Shown: in pieces, positions 58,583-64,000 of the stretch
How the letters are laid out: every line of letters begins with the position of its first letter
Position numbering within the stretch: position 1 is the stretch's first letter
NCBI RefSeq assembly: GCF_000613445.1
Contig: NZ_BAIZ01000012.1
Location: 1 to 64,000, forward strand
From: Hoylesella shahii DSM 15611 = JCM 12083
GTDB taxonomy: Bacteria > Bacteroidota > Bacteroidia > Bacteroidales > Bacteroidaceae
Reading direction: 5' to 3'
Length of the DNA: 64,000 bases
Translations under genes and position numbers: made by a program
The notes under the pieces: generated by a model
Told to the model about the DNA's origin: nothing
What the model saw: the letters and a program-made list of their open reading frames with translations, nothing else
The model's database searches: none

Positions 58583-59356
58583 ATGGACGAAACTGGTAAC
58601 AACTTTGAATTTGAAATATGCGCAAACAGTGTGGAAAGCTGTTTAGCAGCCCAAGAGGGAGGAGCCAACCGCGTAGAACTATGCGCTGGCATCCCCGAAG
58701 GAGGCACAACGCCGCCCTATGGCGACATTGTCACGGCTCGCCGATTGCTTTCCAAAACCAAGCTGCATGTTATCATTAGGCCGAGAGGCGGAGATTTCAC
58801 CTATTCGGACCTTGAGATGGACATCATGGAAGCCGACATCGAAGCTTGTAAAAAGGCTGGTGTAGACGGAGTGGTGTTTGGATGCCTAACCCCAGAAGGC
58901 GACATCGATATCGAAAAAAACGCTAGATTAATGGCTCGCGTGGGTAACATGGCGGCTACTTTCCATCGTGCGTTCGACAGATGCCGTAATCCGCTCGATG
59001 CTTTAGAGCAAATTGCTAAACTGGGATTTAGCAGAGTGCTTACTTCTGGCCAACAAAAAACGGCCGAAAAGGGTATTCCCTTGCTCTATAAACTGCATAA
59101 AAAGGCTGGCGATAGCATTGCCATCATGGCCGGATGCGGCGTAAACGAACGTAACATCTTTAAAATTCACTGCCAAACAAATGTAACTCAGTTCCACTTC
59201 TCGGCGCGGGAGTCGGTGCAATCGCCTTGCGCATACATGGGTGGAAACGTGAAAATGGGTGGACACGACACCGATGAAAGCTATCGCGAGGTTACAACGG
59301 CGCGCCGAGTGAGCCACACCATCATGGAGCTGCGCAATGGGAAATATCCCTCGTAA
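58583..59356 (+). CDS. cutC: CutC family protein
   Basis: 257 residues, TIM-barrel protein classed as copper-homeostasis CutC (PF03932). N-terminal FEICANSVESCLAAQEGGAN then RVELCAGIPEGGTTPPYGD, central VIIRPRGGDFTYSDLE, DGVVFGCLTPEGDID, FHRAFDRCRNPLDALEQI and VLTSGQQKTAEKGI, all family hallmarks. The copper role rests on old genetic data and is disputed; the actual reaction is unknown. It follows a long structured leader. Intact. Confidence 0.92.
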   Translation: MDETGNNFEFEICANSVESCLAAQEGGANRVELCAGIPEGGTTPPYGDIVTARRLLSKTKLHVIIRPRGGDFTYSDLEMDIMEADIEACKKAGVDGVVFGCLTPEGDIDIEKNARLMARVGNMAATFHRAFDRCRNPLDALEQIAKLGFSRVLTSGQQKTAEKGIPLLYKLHKKAGDSIAIMAGCGVNERNIFKIHCQTNVTQFHFSARESVQSPCAYMGGNVKMGGHDTDESYREVTTARRVSHTIMELRNGKYPS

Positions 59357-59454
59357 CCTAGATACGCACATATGGGATGTTACAAAAGTAGTAATAAAAA
59401 CGAGCTAACACCACTGCAGAGCGTTGTTTAAAAAATACATTTTTTCCTTCTTTA

Positions 59455-59590
59455 GTGCGCTCGGCTCTCGCCCTAGCCAACGTGTTTGCTGACATGTGGT
59501 GGGCGAGAGTGCGAGACACATGGGCGGAAAGGCCCAATGACCGTGCTGTAAGGAAGCAAAACGCTCGGCATGGCTAACAAACCATAAACA
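59455..59590 (+). other. Structured intergenic segment before the transglutaminase gene
   Basis: A 9-bp stem CTCTCGCCC (59465-59473) / GGGCGAGAG (59501-59509), a short GGGC/GCCC hairpin (59522-59535), and CGCTCGGC present at both ends. Could be a leader or small RNA; no promoter box found close upstream. Confidence 0.35.
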
Positions 59591-59624
59591 ATTTATCTTC
59601 CATCAACAAAAAACCTACCTCAAA

Positions 59625-62242
59625 ATGAGAAAGCTATTGCTATCCCTTCTCTTTGTCTTGGCTGCAATCAACGCTGCTAGGGCTGGCTATTACCATTTCA
59701 TCTCAGATGATAAATATCGCGCACAGGTGCACAACGACTTCAATAAGAAGATGCAACTGGTGGGGAAAAACTTTTTTAAGATAACCCAAACCACACCCAC
59801 GGTGGCCGAACAAGAGGCACTGGAATTTCTTTACGCCTACATGCCTTTGGCCGATGTTACCGACTACACCACCGATTTCTATCTCAGCAATGTGAAGTCG
59901 GCCTTCAAGGCGCGTGAAGAAATGCCATGGGGAAAGGCTGTTCCCGAACTTCTTTTCCGCCATTTTGTGCTGCCTATTCGTGTAAACAACGAAAACCTAG
60001 ACAACACAAGGGCTGTGCTTTACGACGAATTGAAGAAGAGAATTGAGGGAATGAGCATGACCGAGGCTGTGCTCGAACTTAATCACTGGTGTCATGAGCA
60101 TGTTACTTACCAGCCTTCTAATGCGCGTACGCTGGCTCCACTAGCTTGTCTTAAAACAGCTATTGGTCGTTGTGGCGAAGAAAGTACGTTCGCCGTGGCC
60201 GTATTGCGAACAATGGGTATCCCTGCAAGACAGGTTTACACCCCTAGATGGGCGCATACCGACGACAACCATGCATGGGTTGAGGCTTGGGCTGATGGCA
60301 AATGGCATTTCTTAGGGGCTTGCGAACCCGAACCAGTGCTCAACTTGGGATGGTTTAACTTGCCTGCTTCGCGCGCTATGCTGATGCATACCAAGGCCTT
60401 TGGCAACTATCGCGGTCCTGAAGAGGTGATGCTTCGCACTAGCAACTACACCGAAATTAACCTCATTGGCAATTATGCCCCCACGGCTCGCATCGACTTT
60501 ATGGTGGTTGATGCTGCCGGAAAAGCTGTGGACAAGGCTCAAGTGGAGTTTAAAATTTATAACTATGCCGAATATTACACGGCTGTTAACAAGTTTACCG
60601 ATAACCGCGGACGAACCTTTCTTACCGCTGGCGTGGGCGATATGATGGTGTGGGCATCTAAAAATGGGGCTTACGGCTTTGCTAAGGCGTCGTTTGGAAA
60701 AGACAAAAACGTTACTATCCGATTGACCCACAATGCCAAAACAATGGCTAAGAGCATGGTTGGCGCACTCGATTCGGTGAATATTGTGCCTCCCGTTGAA
60801 AGCGCTAAACTGCCCGAAGTGACCCCTCAGCAGGCTCAAGCTAATAAAGCCCGACTGGTGAAAGAGGATAGTATAAGGCATGCTTACGAAGCAACATTCT
60901 ATAAACCCACAGGCGACGGACTGGCCGAAAAGTATTATAAACTGGCGCGTGGCAACTGGAAAACCATTCAGCAGTTTGTAAATAACCATCCCGATAAACA
61001 AGAAAGGGTGCTGGCATTGCTCGAAACACTGCCAGTAAAAGACCTTCACGATATGCCTTTGGAAATATTGGAAGACCATTTTGGCGCACAAAGCAATCAG
61101 CTTTCGCCACGTGTGGAAGACGAAATGATTATTGCGCCATATAAACAAGCTTTTCAAGTGGCTTTCAATCAATCGCTTGCCGACAGCATGAGGGCCAACC
61201 CCGCAGTGCTGGTTAACTGGGTGAAGCGTAACATTAGGCTCAATCCCGACACCAAAGCCTTGCGCATTGCGCAAACGCCGATGGGCGTTTGGCGCTCGCG
61301 ACTCACTGATACTCGTTCGCGCGACATCTTCTTTGTGAGTATGGCACGAAGTTTGGGCATCGAGTCGCGCAAGGATGCCATTACGGGTAAGGTGCAATAT
61401 AAACGCGATGGCGCATGGGTGGATGTTGATTTTGATAATGCTAGTCAGCAAACTGCGCCCACTGGTGTGCTTAAACTCACGTATCAACCTGCTTCGTTGC
61501 TGCCTGCCGACCCCAAATATTACAGCCATTTCTCGCTTAGCAAAATAGTAGACGGACGCGCTCAACTGCTTAACTTCGACGAGGGCGACGGAAATGACAA
61601 TGAGGGAACAACCTGGGCCAACACCTTTAAAAATGGATATAGCCTGGATGCTGGCACTTATCTCTTGGTTACGGGTACACGTTTGGCCAATGGAGGGGTG
61701 TTGGTCACACAACGCTTCTTTAACATCGCTCCTGGCAAAACCACCGAAGTGGCGCTCAAAATGCGCCGTCCCTCGGGCCAACTTAATGTGCTGGGCAACT
61801 TTGATAGCGAGTCGCGTTTCCTCAAAGATGGACAGGAGGTGAGCATTCTTTCGCAAACAGGGCGCGGATATTACACGCTTGCGCTGTTGGGTATTGGCGA
61901 AGAACCAACTAACCATGCATTGCGCGACTTGGCTAAGGCGCGTGCAACGCTTGATGAATGGGGGCGTCCCTTCGTGTTGCTCTTCCCCAACGAGGCCGAT
62001 TTGCAACGCTTCAAGAAAGAGAACTTTGGCACTTTGCCCGCCAATATTATTCTGGGTATCGACACCGATGGTAAGATAGGCAGCAAGTGGCTAATGCCAT
62101 GAAACTGGCTAACCCCTCGCAAATGCCTGTATTTATTGTGGCCGATACCTTTAATCGCGTGGTGTTCTGCTCGCAAGGCTACACCATCGGCATGGGCGAA
62201 CAACTTGAAAAGGTGGCTAAGATGCTCGAAACCGGTAAGTAA
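59625..62242 (+). CDS. Large exported transglutaminase-like protein, one apparent frameshift near the end
   Basis: About 872 residues after repair. Signal MRKLLLSLLFVLAAINAARA. A transglutaminase/protease-like core: catalytic Cys in AIGRCGEESTFAVAVLRTMG (about residue 185), His in TDDNHAWVEAWADGKW, Asp/Glu region FLGACEPEPVLN. Ig-like strands follow (DFMVVDAAGKAVDKAQVEFK), then a helical part and a thioredoxin-like tail (PFVLLFPNEADLQRFKKE). The frame breaks near 62090: one added C in GCAGC(C)AAGTG joins GKIGSQ to VANAMKLANPSQ, with the stop at 62242. Role unknown; possibly cell-surface protein processing. Confidence 0.82.
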
Positions 62243-62400
62243 ATACACGCTTTAAACGCTAAAGTGACCGCGAATGCTGGCTCGATGTTGCACTTGTGAC
62301 GTGGGCTTGGATAACAGCAAATGGTCTTTAGGCTCGCTAAGGGCTTTGCTGCACCAATCGTGGCGCTGGTAGGGGGTGTCCTGCTACAGAGATAATAGTG

Positions 62401-62440
62401 AAAGGATGAGTAAGTGGCTTGCACTTGCTCATCCTTTTTC
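62401..62440 (+). terminator. Intrinsic terminator after the transglutaminase gene
   Basis: A stem AAAGGATGAGTAAGTG / CACTTGCTCATCCTTT (one mismatch) followed by TTC TTTTG. It lies 160 nt past the stop codon. Confidence 0.8.
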
Positions 62441-62745
62441 TTTTGTTTCGGCTTGCTTTTTTACTCAACTTGGTGGCTAAGGCTCGTACCTTTTATGCTG
62501 GTTTGTAGGCTAGTTGTGTGTGGTGTTTATTGGCATAGCTGGTTAAACCTTCAAAACAAACGAATGGCTATGCGCTCGCCAGTAAAACGCCGAATAATAG
62601 CAAAGGCAGTGTTAGGGGGTTAACCCATTTATGCAGCATTAAGCAAAGCTGTCTGTTTATTGCAAAATGTAAAGATTTAAGACAAGAAACCCCTCAAAAA
62701 GAGCCCTTGTTATTCACCAATCACTCGAGTGGTGCGAAATATCCA

Positions 62746-62766
62746 ATTCTCGCGAGGGTTTGTTTT
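62746..62766. repeat. Conserved CTCGCGAG block beside island 3
   Basis: An exact 21-nt copy of 44600-44620, including the CTCGCGAG palindrome. Confidence 0.85.
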
Positions 62767-62840
62767 TGCGATAAGAAGAAGGTGTTGCGCGTGTATATAA
62801 ATTTGTTCGGCATGGAATAAATATGAAAACAATTGGAACA

Positions 62841-63018
62841 TGCACGCGTTTAGCACCAAAAAGCAAGGTAAAAACCATGAAAACGCATTGCTAACTCATG
62901 CAAAACGCAAGACTAAATGCACCAAAACGCAAGGCTAAATGCAGCAAAACACAAGGCTAAAACCACCAAAACACACACAAAAGTGTAGCAAAACGTAGTG
63001 CGAAATGCATAAAGTTGC
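62841..63018. repeat. 22-bp helically phased tandem repeat, island 3
   Basis: About seven units of the type ACCAAAACGCAAGGCTAAAT + GC, the complement-like form of the units in islands 1 and 2. Five consecutive units are exactly 22 nt long. Confidence 0.88.
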
Positions 63019-64000
63019 ATATTGTAAAGTGGGCTGAAATTCTTAATTTGATGCAAAACTCGGGCTTCGGCGGAGAGAAACAAACCAAAACAGCTGTATT
63101 TTTGGTGCAAAAAACAGAATTTTGGTGGCAGGAAAATTACGGTTTTGGCATAAAATAGAAAGCTGAAATGGTGCAAAACGCAGTTTTGGAGAGAAAAAAG
63201 GCGTAAAAATAAATTCTGAAAAGTAGAAAATTGAGGCTAAAACCATATTTTTAGGCTTTATTTTTTGCTAGATTGGATGGCTAAAAACAAGCTATTTGTA
63301 AAACATTTCTAACACGAATTGTTCTGAAACCTTCTTGCCGTATGTGCGTATTTTGTTTGTACGGTCTATCTTTTATTTCTTGTATTCTCAAGATGCAGTG
63401 TGTAACGCTTTTAAAGAACAGTGAAAACCAGTTGTTAAGCTGTTCAGTTAAACGCCAAATACATTCGTTAGTCTGCTTATCCCGTGTTTTAACCCAAGTT
63501 GTCATTAGAGACTAAACAGATTTTGTTTTATTGTTGGCAGATTGGATCTCTTTGTAGTGTAGACGTAGCGGGCTACATCGAGTTAGAAAGACAGGCAAGA
63601 TGCCAACAATAAAATAAAAGATGTTAGGAAACAACACAAATACAATAACTCTGGAAACATGGTGGTCTAATGGCCGATTTGGGTTTAAGTTGTTTTCATT
63701 GTTTCTAGTTCGTCTTTTATTTGCTTGTAGGTCTGTTGCCAAGCATATTTTAGGCATAGCGCCTAACGTCTTAAAGGATAATACAGCCAATGAACCCGAC
63801 AAAACACAGCGTATAAACACCTCTAATGAAGCGATTAGGGGTAAAACGAGTTACAGTCTTTAAGCGCCAGTTTAGGTTTAAAAACATATCATAAAGTTGA
63901 ACAAGGTTGGTAAATATTTCTTATATTTGCAAAGCGCATTAACAATGAGCAAGATATACTAGCCCTAATTAACGAATACGAATGTACCTATGACTGATAA
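63019..64000. other. Right-edge region without a supported gene
   Basis: 63019-63270 belongs to the island 3 module. Short open frames on both strands at 63281-63863 overlap each other and carry no recognisable domain. A 17-bp inverted repeat lies at 63522-63619. TATATTTG at 63922-63929 is a possible -7 box, followed by an ATG at 63945 whose frame stops after five codons (or continues as LALINEYE if one base is missing). Confidence 0.5.

Noticed and set aside
60312..62006. Long antisense open frame of 564 codons opposite the transglutaminase gene
   Set aside because: Shadow of a gene with signal peptide and catalytic Cys-His motifs; no recognisable protein on the other strand.
63281..63863. 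Small genes at the right edge
   Set aside because: Overlapping frames on both strands, no domain, no promoter; a decayed transposase was considered but nothing supports it.
63945..63995. Gene start at the right edge (MSKI...LALINEYE)
   Set aside because: Needs an extra base and still ends within 17 codons; too little sequence to support.

Overview
The window looks like a chromosomal segment of a Bacteroidales bacterium, most likely a Prevotellaceae member. The reasons are: promoters of the Bacteroidetes type (-7 TAnnTTTG, in the best cases with TTTG about 19-20 nt upstream), almost no Shine-Dalgarno sequences, GLPGLI-family proteins beside CarboxypepD_reg-like outer-membrane barrels, a fused sialate-esterase, and many secreted glycosidases. 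There is no rRNA, one tRNA (Arg-CCT), no CRISPR array and no intact insertion sequence.

Layout. 0-7.5 kb (minus): a broken porin, RNase H, argS, and a GLPGLI protein with its barrel. 7.5-10.4 kb (plus): pyrE, an SRPBCC protein, a lipoprotein, a small membrane protein and tRNA-Arg. 10.6-18 kb (minus): an O6-alkylguanine transferase, a two-domain sialate O-acetylesterase, an M20 dipeptidase, a membrane protein and ribD. 18-22.8 kb (plus): prmC, recX, comF and two exported proteins. 23-30.7 kb (mostly minus): trigger factor, an exported protein (plus), a DUF3267 membrane protein, a second barrel + GLPGLI pair and two tandem paralogous small secreted proteins. 32-43.2 kb (plus): a host-glycan cluster of GH29 fucosidase, MFS transporter, GH130 phosphorylase, two GH20 hexosaminidases and a GH33 sialidase. 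43.3-44.5 kb: a GNAT gene overlapping an unrecognised partner, which resembles a toxin-antitoxin pair. 45.6-51.8 kb (minus): a TolC / HlyD / dual-ATPase ABC / two-permease efflux operon with a divergent AraC regulator. 53-62.2 kb: higBA, enolase, glutathione peroxidase, hcp, cutC and a large transglutaminase-like protein.

How the genes fit together. Sialidase, sialate esterase (20 kb away), fucosidase and hexosaminidases would trim complex N-glycans from the outside inwards. GH130 would then phosphorolyse the Man-GlcNAc core disaccharide in the cytoplasm after uptake through the adjacent MFS carrier. No SusC/SusD pair is present. The efflux genes form one operon under a divergent regulator.

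Non-coding structure is unusually rich. There are six paired REP-like elements at 3' ends of genes plus one solitary arm. Three islands carry 22-bp (2 x 11-bp) degenerate tandem repeats phased with the DNA helix. Octamer-like microsatellites lie upstream of several glycan and secreted-protein genes. There is a run of five adjacent stem-loops at 45.34-45.51 kb, and two structured-looking leaders or small RNAs flank cutC.

Caveat on sequence quality. At least 22 otherwise convincing genes or gene parts are broken by a single missing base, never by an extra one, and mostly in a GG or CC doublet. This is far more like a residual long-read deletion error than gene decay. I give the reconstructed gene limits and state where each break lies.
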